DNA from: PXAP01 sp046483315
Lineage (GTDB): Bacteria; Bacteroidota; Bacteroidia; Bacteroidales; PUMT01
Direction: 5' to 3'
Assembly: GCA_046483315.1 (NCBI GenBank)
Contig: JAWODJ010000082.1
Coordinates: 1 to 64,000 of the forward strand
Length of the DNA: 64,000 nucleotides
Both the position numbers and the translations under genes were made by a program. Under the pieces are notes generated by a model. It saw only the letters and a list, made by a program, of their open reading frames with translations. It was not told the origin of the DNA and ran no database searches. Within the stretch, counting starts at the first letter, position 1. Every line of letters starts with the position of its first letter. Positions 8,891 to 17,554 of this stretch are shown here, one piece after another.

Positions 8891-11680
8891 TCAATGAGCC
8901 ATCTCCCTGTTAAGTTCTCTGATGGAGAATCTTCCACACCTTTGTCCGCAATACTCCCTCTGTAGCTCGCAATCGCACTTTTTGAATACTTTGTCAAGAA
9001 TTTTGTTCAGTCTTCTCTTGTGCAGCTCCATCAGTCCGCTTGCAGGTGAACCACTGGCAGGCCTTGAAACCAGCAGCAGGTTAACATCTTTGAAGACCCT
9101 CTGCAGATAGGACCATGCACCCATATTTTCAGGTTCATCCTGGGCCCACACATGACGCTCGGCCTTTTTGTACTTTTTAATTACCGATTGCATCTGTTCG
9201 TGGGGAAACGGATACAATTGCTCCAGACGGACGATAGCGGTATCATTAGCACCCAGTTCTTCACGCTTTTTAACCAGGTCATAGTAAAGCCTTCCGCTGG
9301 TTAATACAACCTGACGTACATCAACAGGATCTACCAGGTCGTCATCAATCAGCTCTCTGAACCTGCCGGCGGACAAATCTTCTATGCCGGATATACAGGA
9401 AGGATGACGTAGCAGGCTTTTTGGAGTGAAGACAATAAGAGGAATTCTGAATGGTCTGTGCATCTGGCGCCGCAACACATGAAAAAAATTTGCCGGTGTG
9501 GTGCAGTTCACTACCTGCATATTATTATTTGCCGACAGCGACAGGAACCTTTCAATGCGTGCGCTCGAATGCTCGGGACCCTGTCCCTCGTAACCATGTG
9601 GCAACAACAGTACCAGTCCGTTCATCAGTCCCCATTTCTCTTCGGCCGAGCTGATAAACTGATCTATTATAACCTGGGCCACATTGTGGAAGTCGCCGAA
9701 CTGAGCCTCCCAGATTGTTAATCCGCCAGGTAATGCAAGTGCATAGCCGTATTCAAATCCCATAACACCGTATTCTGACAGTGGGGAATTGTAAATATGG
9801 AATTTAGCCTGGCTGCCTGAGAGATGTTTAAGGGGGAAATATTTTTCATCTGAATTCTGAATAACGTATGCTGCATGACGGTGTGAGAAGGTTCCCCTTT
9901 CCGAATCCTGTCCGCTTACCCTGACAGGGAATCCCTCCGTAAGAAGGCTTCCGTATGCCAGGAGCTCTCCAAGTGCCCAGTCCAGCTTATTATTTTTCAC
10001 CTTTTCAGACCTGTCTGCCAGCAGTTTTCTGATCTTACTGAAGAAGGGCTTATCCCTGGGAAGGGTGTTGAGCTTTTTTGCAATATCGAGGAGTATCTTT
10101 TTATCTACCCCGGTTTCGGGGGAAACTTTAAAATCGTCAATACGGGAATACCTGTATTTGTTCCAGTCCTCTTTCAAAAACTGGTTAATCCTGACCATGC
10201 TGCCTTCCCTGGATTTATTTAGTTTTTCTTCCAGTATACCGTTAAAATCTTTCCTGGTCTCCGAAACCTCTTCCCTGGAAAAGATACCTTTGTCGATGAG
10301 TTTTTTACCGTATATTTCACTTGCATTGGGATGTTTGCTGATCTGCTTGTATAGAAGAGGCTGTGTAAACCTTGGTTCATCTCCCTCGTTATGTCCGTAC
10401 CTGCGGTACCCCAGTATATCGATAAATACATCTGTATGAAATTCCTGCCGGTATTCCATTGCCAGTCTGATTGTATAGATAAGAGCTTCCACATCGTCAC
10501 CATTTACATGGAATACGGGCGATTTTGTTACTTTGGCCACATCGGTGCAATAGGTGCTTGAGCGTGCATCGAGATAGTTGGTGGTAAATCCCACCTGGTT
10601 GTTTAAAACAAGATGGATCGTGCCCCCTGTTTTATAGCCGTTAAGCTGTGACATCTGGATCACTTCATACACAACTCCCTGTCCAGCTATTGCGGCATCA
10701 CCGTGTATAAGGATCGGGGCCAGCCTGTTATAGTTGCCCCCGTAATTGTGATCAATCTTGGCCCTGGCAATGCCAAGTGCGACAGGATCGGCAGCCTCAA
10801 GGTGTGAAGGGTTGGGAACCAGGTTCAGCCTGACTCTTTTTCCCTTGTCTGTTTTAATTATGTTGTTATGTCCCAGATGATATTTGACATCTCCAAGTGC
10901 AATTTCATCGTTGTATTGTTTACCGTTAAATTCATCAAATATATCCTGGTAGGATTTCTGCATTATATTGGCCAGGACATTAAGCCTTCCCCGGTGGGCC
11001 ATACCTATAACAAACTCTTCGATGCCAAGGTCGGAACCTCTTTCAATGACTGAATCCAGTGCGGGAATAAGTGTTTCCGTACCTTCAAGGGAGAATCGTT
11101 TTTGCCCTATGAACTTACGGTGAATAAACTGTTCAAAACCGACTGCCAGATGAAGATGGTGATAGATATGTTTTTTTTCCTCAACCGTGAAATCAGGGGT
11201 GTTTTTTACAGACTCCATTTTTTCAGTAAGCCAGCTAACCACCTCCGGAACCCTGATAAAAAGAAATTCCACACCGACGGACTGGCAATAGGTTTGATGC
11301 AGGTGAGCCTTGATATCGCGAAGTTTTGCCGGTCCTATACCTATTTTTTTACCTGCCTGAAAAACGGTTTCCATATCTTCCTCCGAAAGACCGAAGTTTT
11401 CAATTTCAAGGGTAGGAGTGTATTGCCTCCTGGTGCGAACGGGATTGGTTTTTGTAAACAGATGTCCCCGGAGTCTGTATCCTTCTATAAGGGATATTAC
11501 CTTGAATTCTTTGTCAAAAGTATCGTCACAAGGTTGATTGTTGTATTTCCCTGCAAATTCAAAACCTTCAAAGAACTTTCTCCAGCTTGCTTCCACGGAA
11601 TCAGGGTCCGTAAGATATTTTTCGTAAAGAGATTCAACATATGCTGAATCTGCACTGCCAAGATAGGAATGTTTATCCAT
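8891..11680 (-). CDS. sucA: 2-oxoglutarate dehydrogenase E1 component
   Basis: A thiamine-diphosphate-dependent 2-oxoglutarate decarboxylase of 929 residues, the usual E1o length. The N-terminal segment SYLGSADSAYVESLYEKYL is the E1o-specific start. The core shows GMAHRGRLNVLAN, HGDAAIAGQGVVYE and LNNQVGFTT (ThDP/Mg region), RRYGHNEGDEPRFTQP, and the C-terminal LLPHGYEGQGPEHSSARIER and WAQDEPENMGAW blocks. It feeds its product to SucB encoded just downstream. A conserved gene of unknown function ends 19 bp upstream, so the three probably form one operon read from about 13.15 kb. A complete oxidative TCA step is notable next to an anaerobic hydrogenase maturase. Confidence 0.95.
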   Translation of the reverse strand: MDKHSYLGSADSAYVESLYEKYLTDPDSVEASWRKFFEGFEFAGKYNNQPCDDTFDKEFKVISLIEGYRLRGHLFTKTNPVRTRRQYTPTLEIENFGLSEEDMETVFQAGKKIGIGPAKLRDIKAHLHQTYCQSVGVEFLFIRVPEVVSWLTEKMESVKNTPDFTVEEKKHIYHHLHLAVGFEQFIHRKFIGQKRFSLEGTETLIPALDSVIERGSDLGIEEFVIGMAHRGRLNVLANIMQKSYQDIFDEFNGKQYNDEIALGDVKYHLGHNNIIKTDKGKRVRLNLVPNPSHLEAADPVALGIARAKIDHNYGGNYNRLAPILIHGDAAIAGQGVVYEVIQMSQLNGYKTGGTIHLVLNNQVGFTTNYLDARSSTYCTDVAKVTKSPVFHVNGDDVEALIYTIRLAMEYRQEFHTDVFIDILGYRRYGHNEGDEPRFTQPLLYKQISKHPNASEIYGKKLIDKGIFSREEVSETRKDFNGILEEKLNKSREGSMVRINQFLKEDWNKYRYSRIDDFKVSPETGVDKKILLDIAKKLNTLPRDKPFFSKIRKLLADRSEKVKNNKLDWALGELLAYGSLLTEGFPVRVSGQDSERGTFSHRHAAYVIQNSDEKYFPLKHLSGSQAKFHIYNSPLSEYGVMGFEYGYALALPGGLTIWEAQFGDFHNVAQVIIDQFISSAEEKWGLMNGLVLLLPHGYEGQGPEHSSARIERFLSLSANNNMQVVNCTTPANFFHVLRRQMHRPFRIPLIVFTPKSLLRHPSCISGIEDLSAGRFRELIDDDLVDPVDVRQVVLTSGRLYYDLVKKREELGANDTAIVRLEQLYPFPHEQMQSVIKKYKKAERHVWAQDEPENMGAWSYLQRVFKDVNLLLVSRPASGSPASGLMELHKRRLNKILDKVFKKCDCELQREYCGQRCGRFSIRELNREMAH

Positions 11681-11699
11681 TGATCTGTCGGTTAGCTTT

Positions 11700-13121
11700 T
11701 TACTTTTGACCTTGTTTTACGGTATATCCGAATATTTTATTCTCTTTTATGTATGAAGCGGCAAATTCAGGAACAAGTTCTTCCCATCCCTTTACATTAT
11801 TCTGTATCATTTCAAGGGTCTTTCCGGAATCTATATGCAGCCATTTCTTCTCGGCCGATCTGACATCTATAATTTTTTTATTTTCACACAGGTATTTGTA
11901 AAGATGCTGCAGGTCCGCCGGAAGCCTTATGTCTTTAGATGTAAACAGTTTTCCGTCGTTTTTGTTGAGAGAAGGATAGACGTAAAGTTTCATGTTTTCT
12001 GTGAACAGTTTGCCAAATGCCTCAAGAATTCCTCCTTTTAGGCTGGTGTAGTATTTTTTGTCCCATACATTTATGAAGGTGGGAATGCCTATAACGATCC
12101 TTAGTTTACCAAGTCTGAAATTGGAGAAGTACCCGACCAGCTTATAATACTCCCTGAAATTGGAGATCATTACATTTTGCCCCAGCCCGTTCAGCAGGTT
12201 CACTCTTTCGAGGAAATCGGTTTCGTCAAAGATCCCTTTATGCATCAGGTTATTAAGGGTTATTTCGCAAAGAGCAAGGGTGTTTTCCTCACTGTAATCC
12301 TCATCTTTTTTAAATATCCCGTAACATTTCTGAAGCATGTCATATCCGACATTTGTAATGGGTCTGAAACTTCCCCTGAATGCAAGCAGGTTCTTCTTGT
12401 ACAGCATATCAGATGGCTGTTGTACATTTCCCTTGCTATCGAAAATGGTGGCACTGGTCATACCGTTTTTTACCAGTTGAACACCCAGCAGACGATTATC
12501 AACATAATCAAGGTCCCTGCCACCCATTCTTACCATATTTATCTCCACCCGGTCGGTGTCAAGGTTATCCATAAGCGACTGCAGGAATATGTTGGGCCGG
12601 TCAGCATAATGGTAACAGGCATAAATGAGATTGACGCCAAGTGAGCCGAGAGTGTATTGCTGCAATAATGTGTCATTTTCCAGCAGGCTTACATGCACCA
12701 CCACTTCGCTGGGTTCGGAACCCGGATGAAGCTGGAAGCGAACCCCCAGCCAGCCATGGGCTTCATTATCCTTTGCATAATTCAGGGTTACAACAGTATC
12801 GGCAAAAACAAAAAAGCGGGCACCTGATCTGGCTTTGGACTGAAGAGTGCTTATCAGATCCTTATATTCGATACCGAGCATTTTGTTAAGCCTGTTTTCA
12901 GAGACATACCGGCCGCTTTTCTTGTTATTGTACAGGTAGTCACTGAATGTTTTATCGTAGGCAGAGATAGATTTTGCCACTGTGCCGGATGCACCGCCTG
13001 CCTGAAAAAAGGCACGCGCAACTTCCTGTCCTCCCCCTATCTCGGCAATTGTTCCATATATGGTGGGGTCAAGATTAAGTGCCAGTGCCTTGTTTTTTAT
13101 TGTTAGAATCTGGCGTTCCAT
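11700..13121 (-). CDS. Conserved protein of unknown function, first gene of the sucAB operon
   Basis: A soluble 473-residue protein without signal peptide or membrane segments. I recognise it as a widespread conserved family, also found in cyanobacteria and proteobacteria, marked by an N-terminal block (residues about 26-55: IAEIGGGQEVARAFF, then GGASGTVAKSISAYDK) and a later FVFADTVVTLNYAKDNEAHGW. Database entries for this family carry unrelated names, including nucleotide adenylyltransferase and TonB-linked labels, that I would not trust. No known catalytic motif is recognisable. Its stop lies 19 bp before sucA, and a good -7 promoter element precedes it, so it is probably co-transcribed with 2-oxoglutarate dehydrogenase. 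Function not assigned. Confidence 0.75.
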   Translation of the reverse strand: MERQILTIKNKALALNLDPTIYGTIAEIGGGQEVARAFFQAGGASGTVAKSISAYDKTFSDYLYNNKKSGRYVSENRLNKMLGIEYKDLISTLQSKARSGARFFVFADTVVTLNYAKDNEAHGWLGVRFQLHPGSEPSEVVVHVSLLENDTLLQQYTLGSLGVNLIYACYHYADRPNIFLQSLMDNLDTDRVEINMVRMGGRDLDYVDNRLLGVQLVKNGMTSATIFDSKGNVQQPSDMLYKKNLLAFRGSFRPITNVGYDMLQKCYGIFKKDEDYSEENTLALCEITLNNLMHKGIFDETDFLERVNLLNGLGQNVMISNFREYYKLVGYFSNFRLGKLRIVIGIPTFINVWDKKYYTSLKGGILEAFGKLFTENMKLYVYPSLNKNDGKLFTSKDIRLPADLQHLYKYLCENKKIIDVRSAEKKWLHIDSGKTLEMIQNNVKGWEELVPEFAASYIKENKIFGYTVKQGQK

Positions 13122-13152
13122 CTTTTATTTATTTGTGAATATGTCTGATGCA

Positions 13153-13160
13153 CAAATTTA
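13153..13160 (-). promoter_or_regulatory. Bacteroidota -7 promoter element upstream of the sucAB operon
   Basis: TAAATTTG on the minus strand matches the TAnnTTTG consensus of the Bacteroidota primary sigma factor. It predicts a start near 13146 and a leader of about 25 nt. No good TTG/TTTG -33 element is found at the expected distance, so this is a single-element prediction. Confidence 0.4.
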
Positions 13161-13271
13161 ATCAAAGAAATTAAAGCCATAATATAATTCAGGTAATTAA
13201 ATTCCGGAATTATGATTATTTATTTAAAAATCAAATTATGAACAGATCGTAAATAAAAGGTTTCAGTTTAT

Positions 13272-13279
13272 TACTTTTG
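13272..13279 (+). promoter_or_regulatory. Bacteroidota -7 promoter element upstream of the MFS gene
   Basis: TACTTTTG fits the TAnnTTTG consensus and lies 41 bp before the MFS start codon. No TTG is found 19-21 bp upstream, so support rests on the -7 element and its placement. Confidence 0.35.
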
Positions 13280-13320
13280 CATCCTCGGGAAGGACCGGGC
13301 AGATAATATTATTATCATTT

Positions 13321-14673
13321 ATGACACGGCATACAGTTGATTCATATTATGGGCGGTTTAAAAATATTCCGTTTTCACCCGCAAAACTGCCGTTTTTCTA
13401 TGGGTGGGTTATAATTTTTTCCGGTATTATCGGTGCATTAATGAGCATTCCCGGTCAAACTATCGGTGTTTCTGTTTTTACCGATCATCTTATAGGTGCC
13501 CTTGATATCAGCAGAGTCAATCTTAGTACTTCCTATATGGCCGGCACAATAATCAGCGGTTTTTGTATTCCCTGTGCAGGAAGATTGTATGACAGATACG
13601 GTGTAAGACCGGTAGCCATGGTATCGGGGTTTTTACTCGGACTGACTCTTGTTTATCTTTCGGGTATATCAGGTATTGTTAAAATGGTTTCAGGTTTGAT
13701 TTCATTTGTGGAGCTGCCTGTAATAATTTTTATATTGATGACCCTGGGATTTTTTCTGCTCCGGTTTTTCGGACAGGGTGTTCTGACCATGGTATCAAGA
13801 AATATGGTAATGAAATGGTTTGATAGACGAAGGGGTTTTGCAAACGCTATCCTGGGAATAACCATCTCCTTCGGGTTCTCTTATTCACCGCAGGTGCTTG
13901 ATATGCTTATCAGGGCCTGGACATGGGAGGGGGCATGGAAGACTCTCGGAATAATTTCCGGTGCAGGTTTTGTGCTCTTTGCATTCATCTTCTTCAGGGA
14001 TAATCCCGCCTTGTTCGGCTTAAAACCCGACGGCAAAAAAGTTGGCAGGGATAAAAGGGATGATAACAATATTCCCGTTCTTAAAGATTACACGCTGAAG
14101 GAAGCAAGAGCAACATATTCTTTCTGGGTATTCAATCTTTCTCTTGCACTTCAGGCACTATATATTACTGCATTCACATTCCACGTTATCTCGGTTTTTA
14201 ATATTAACGGATATAATGACCGGGCTGCGATAACCATATTTTTGCCTGCATCCGTTGTAGCTGTTTCCTTTCACTTTTTCGGAAGCTGGCTGAGCGATTA
14301 TTTGAGGCTTAAGTATTTCCTGTTATTGCAGGTTACAGGAATGCTCATCAGTATGTCTTCATTACTTTTTCTTGATCTTTCACCTTTTTTCAGATGGGTT
14401 CTTATTGCCGGCAACGGTATTATGAATGGTATGTTCGGGGTACTGTCAGCCGTTACATGGCCCCGTTTTTTCGGAGTGAAACATCTTGGTGCAATTTCCG
14501 GATATGCAATGGGCTGGATGGTAGTGGGCAGTGCTGTAGGGCCATTTTTATTCAGTCTGTCTCACCGCCTCACCGGGCATTATGATCATGCCGTATTGGT
14601 ATGTATGGTAAGTGCATTTATTCTTTTTATTCTGGGTATCAAGGCTGACGATACAGACCGGCCCCGGGTATGA
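13321..14673 (+). CDS. Major facilitator superfamily transporter
   Basis: A 450-residue inner-membrane transporter with about twelve hydrophobic segments. MFS signatures include GRLYDRYGVRPVAMVSG between helices 2 and 3, then WFDRRRGFANAILG, and in the second half FGSWLSDYLRLKYFLL. The arrangement, with FYGWVIIFSGIIGA at the start, resembles the oxalate/formate-antiporter-like and monocarboxylate-porter subgroup, so an organic anion substrate is plausible; this is inference. It is divergent from the sucAB operon and followed by a 61-residue membrane protein gene. No adjacent metabolic gene hints at a substrate. Confidence 0.85.
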   Translation: MTRHTVDSYYGRFKNIPFSPAKLPFFYGWVIIFSGIIGALMSIPGQTIGVSVFTDHLIGALDISRVNLSTSYMAGTIISGFCIPCAGRLYDRYGVRPVAMVSGFLLGLTLVYLSGISGIVKMVSGLISFVELPVIIFILMTLGFFLLRFFGQGVLTMVSRNMVMKWFDRRRGFANAILGITISFGFSYSPQVLDMLIRAWTWEGAWKTLGIISGAGFVLFAFIFFRDNPALFGLKPDGKKVGRDKRDDNNIPVLKDYTLKEARATYSFWVFNLSLALQALYITAFTFHVISVFNINGYNDRAAITIFLPASVVAVSFHFFGSWLSDYLRLKYFLLLQVTGMLISMSSLLFLDLSPFFRWVLIAGNGIMNGMFGVLSAVTWPRFFGVKHLGAISGYAMGWMVVGSAVGPFLFSLSHRLTGHYDHAVLVCMVSAFILFILGIKADDTDRPRV

Positions 14674-14795
14674 TCATATGATATTTTCTTTTTTCAGGTA
14701 ACTTTTTTACTACAGAATAGTAATATGGGGGCAGATTTTTTATATTTTTATTCTGTTAATCAAAACCGTTATCAACCATATTAAAATCTGTTTTT

Positions 14796-14981
14796 ATGGC
14801 AAAGGATATCCATAATTCCGGTCCGGCAAATGCCGTTTATGGTCTCGGACTGATAGGGGCAGCAGTTTTTTATATCGGTCAGGCCGCCTCTTTCTGGGCA
14901 GGAGTGCTTGGCTTTCTGAAAGCTCTGGTATGGCCCGCTTTTCTGGTATATGAACTTCTTAAATACCTTGCCGGGGCATAA
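14796..14981 (+). CDS. Small conserved hydrophobic membrane protein (61 aa)
   Basis: A 61-residue protein with a polar N-terminus (MAKDIHNSGPANAVYG) and two hydrophobic stretches, about residues 15-32 and 36-58, the second containing FLKALVWPAFLVYELLKYL. I recall near-identical small proteins with this VYGLGLIGAAVFYI / WPAFLVYELLK pattern in many bacterial phyla, which argues that it is real despite its size. Function is unknown. It follows the MFS gene by 122 bp on the same strand. Confidence 0.75.
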   Translation: MAKDIHNSGPANAVYGLGLIGAAVFYIGQAASFWAGVLGFLKALVWPAFLVYELLKYLAGA

Positions 14982-15023
14982 ATGATCCGGTAACCGTCAT
15001 CGGGGAGGCATTTAAACCTGCTG

Positions 15024-16115
15024 TTAATTATATCTGTAGGCTGCCCTTTCCATATCTCCGAGGTTACGGAACCTTGCAGGAGGGTCAAGGTATTTTTCAA
15101 GAAACCTGTATATCCTGAAACGTATCTCCCTGCCCTTTGCATGGTCCATGCGATCAAACGAATGACCGCCGGGTATGGCCTGAAAGATTTCGTATTCAAA
15201 TTCTTTATCCTCTGCTTTTAGTGCCTTTATCATGTTTTGCACTTCCAGTACATTTACATCTTCATCAATTGTATTTGTATGGATCAGTAACGGGGTTTTG
15301 AGTTTATGGGCATGATACACCGGTGAGCGGCGCTGGTATTCTTCAATATTTTCATGAACTTTTTCACCTATGTGGTAATCAGCCGAATAGTAGTCTTCAT
15401 ATGCCGGCCGTTTATATCCCATCCTGGCAATAAGGTCACTTACAGGCACCCCTGAAAAGGCGCATGCATAATCATCAGGATTTTCGAATATATTCATAAG
15501 CGCGATCATACCTCCATGGCTCCAGCCGACTATCCCAACCCTGTTTTTATCAATGATACTGTAATTTTCAATCATGTATTCCCTGCTAATATTAACATCA
15601 GCATTCTCCAGTCCGCCATAATCAATAAGCTCATAGGTACCCCTTCCATATCCTGTGCTGCCCCTGTACTCGGGAGCAACCACTATATACTGCTGTGCCA
15701 TCAGTTCACGGACGATATGGGTGTAATAGGTGTTGAAATCACCATGTACGCCTCCGTGGGGAAGCACTATCAGGGGATACGTGCCTGAAGGGTCAATTCC
15801 TTTCGGAATGAACACATAGGACCAGAATTTCACAGGGTTTTTACCCGAAAGGGTGGTCGCCTTTTCAGCGCCAACCGGCGGGGCGCCTGCCAGGAAAACC
15901 TTGTCAATATGTGCAAGGTCACCTGCTCTTTCAAACCATAAAACATCGTCAATCTTTTTTTCGAGGATATCCAGTCTGTGTCTCTGGTTATAAAAATAGT
16001 TGTCTATATTCTGAAGGATCTCATTTTTTGCAGGTTCCTGTGCAACCATGCTCAGCACTGCAAGGGTCTGGAAGATGAGGAGGGTCGATTTCCGTAAAAA
16101 CGCTTTCAGTTCCAT
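15024..16115 (-). CDS. Exported S9-type (prolyl oligopeptidase-like) alpha/beta hydrolase
   Basis: A 363-residue serine hydrolase with an N-terminal signal sequence (hydrophobic, ending about VAQE at 27). It is only the catalytic alpha/beta-hydrolase domain, without the beta-propeller of full S9 peptidases. The nucleophile elbow is GWSHGG; the oxyanion region is LPHGGVHGDF; VVAPEYRGSTGYGRG is typical of S9. The triad is probably completed by Asp in NTIDEDVNV and His in GGHSFDR near the C-terminus. It may cleave short peptides or esters in the periplasm. Convergent with the small membrane protein gene; the TIM-barrel lipoprotein upstream is on the same strand 121 bp away. Confidence 0.82.
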   Translation of the reverse strand: MELKAFLRKSTLLIFQTLAVLSMVAQEPAKNEILQNIDNYFYNQRHRLDILEKKIDDVLWFERAGDLAHIDKVFLAGAPPVGAEKATTLSGKNPVKFWSYVFIPKGIDPSGTYPLIVLPHGGVHGDFNTYYTHIVRELMAQQYIVVAPEYRGSTGYGRGTYELIDYGGLENADVNISREYMIENYSIIDKNRVGIVGWSHGGMIALMNIFENPDDYACAFSGVPVSDLIARMGYKRPAYEDYYSADYHIGEKVHENIEEYQRRSPVYHAHKLKTPLLIHTNTIDEDVNVLEVQNMIKALKAEDKEFEYEIFQAIPGGHSFDRMDHAKGREIRFRIYRFLEKYLDPPARFRNLGDMERAAYRYN

Positions 16116-16236
16116 ATTGATAAACTTGGTTAATTATTTGATTATAAAAAATTGATCTTCATAATGACAGTTATAATCCGTCGGTTCAAAGGGATATTTT
16201 ACACATGTTTTTCATGCGGCACAGTACTACGGGAAG

Positions 16237-17316
16237 TCATTTTAAGACTTCAAAATAAAGATCTTTCATAACCTCTATTTTTTCCGGATCCTGAAGAAGT
16301 GACTGATCTGAAAACATCATTATACCGGTCGAGGGTGGCTTTGAGCCTTCCAGCATTACCTGCCTGAACTCTTCAGGTGTTACAATTTCCGGATTATTAT
16401 GTGCCTGAACTATGGGCCATATAAGCGGTTTGCCTGTTTGGCCTGCTCCTGTCAGTTTATCCAGCCAATTGATATATTCTCCAACCCATTCAGGTTTTCT
16501 ACCTTTCATCTTGTGAAAAAGCATAGGAGACAGAACATCGGCCATTTCAGCCAGATCATTGACATCAATTCCCAGTGTACGGTAAAGGGCCGAATCATGG
16601 TCATCCGGATACCAGGAGCAGTAATACACTCCAAGTAATGCATCCTGCCTCATATCCCTGACTATATCTCCCATATCCTTTACCCAGCCGTTTAATATTC
16701 CTTTCCTCCATCTTCTCCATTCTGTATCAGCATTGGTCAGGATCCATCCAGCTTTACCAGGAATATCGTCATGATTCAGTCTTAGTCCTGCACTCTTTTC
16801 GAACATATCAGTACATCTTTCGCAAAAGCATGTTTCGGGAAGGATCGGGTCAGGTGTTTCAAATTGTGCATGCCAGTGGAGGTAATCCAGAAAAATACCA
16901 TCCACATCAAACTCAGAAAGGATATCCCTGAGTTGCCCGGACCTGTATTCTTTAAATCCCGGATCAGTGGGGCAAATTCCCATAAACCAGTCCGCCGGGG
17001 GCGACAGTTCACCTTTTTCGTTTACAGGCCAGGCTTCCGGATTATCCTGAAGATAAATTCTTCCCAGCAGTGTGGGAAATTCCACAAAAACCATGCATCC
17101 CTGCTCTCTGGCTTTATCGTAGAACTCCCGGTTTAATGATATGCTTCTTATAAAGACTGCATTCATTCCGAGTGAATCAAAGGAATGTCCGGCTTCAAGC
17201 AAAGTTCCGGGATTTCCATACACTCCTTTAATAAATGGCAAAGCAGCGTTTTCTTCTGCAGCCGGAGTGCAGGAGAGTAAAGCCGCAGCAAAAAGCGGGA
17301 TAAATATATTCTTCAT
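16237..17316 (-). CDS. Putative glycoside hydrolase-like TIM-barrel lipoprotein
   Basis: A 359-residue lipoprotein: signal peptide with lipobox LLSC (Cys about 16). The body looks like a TIM barrel of the hypothetical glycosyl hydrolase (GHL) type, with FDVDGIFLDYLHWH as a barrel strand carrying acidic residues, MVFVEFPTL, an FCERC pair, and LLGVYYCSWY. The FLDYLHW Asp would be the likely active-site acid by analogy, which is inference. No carbohydrate-binding module is present. It sits between an S9-like hydrolase and a divergent hybrid regulator. Substrate unknown, and assignment to a numbered GH family is not possible by eye. Confidence 0.65.
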   Translation of the reverse strand: MKNIFIPLFAAALLSCTPAAEENAALPFIKGVYGNPGTLLEAGHSFDSLGMNAVFIRSISLNREFYDKAREQGCMVFVEFPTLLGRIYLQDNPEAWPVNEKGELSPPADWFMGICPTDPGFKEYRSGQLRDILSEFDVDGIFLDYLHWHAQFETPDPILPETCFCERCTDMFEKSAGLRLNHDDIPGKAGWILTNADTEWRRWRKGILNGWVKDMGDIVRDMRQDALLGVYYCSWYPDDHDSALYRTLGIDVNDLAEMADVLSPMLFHKMKGRKPEWVGEYINWLDKLTGAGQTGKPLIWPIVQAHNNPEIVTPEEFRQVMLEGSKPPSTGIMMFSDQSLLQDPEKIEVMKDLYFEVLK

Positions 17317-17554
17317 TCAGTAATCATTAAATTTAATACAACTGGCCTGATAAACCTTACCATAACGTTATTTTTGAAGACATATTTTGACAATAAATGA
17401 CACATAACAAAATCATGGCAGATAGCTGCAAGTTACCATTTAGGGACAGGAAAAACAACCGATTTCGGCCGGAATACTTTTAATTTCCGTGAACAATGTC
17501 ATCATGAAAAATGTTTAGTTTGTTTATCAACATACATATTAATTTCTTTTAATC

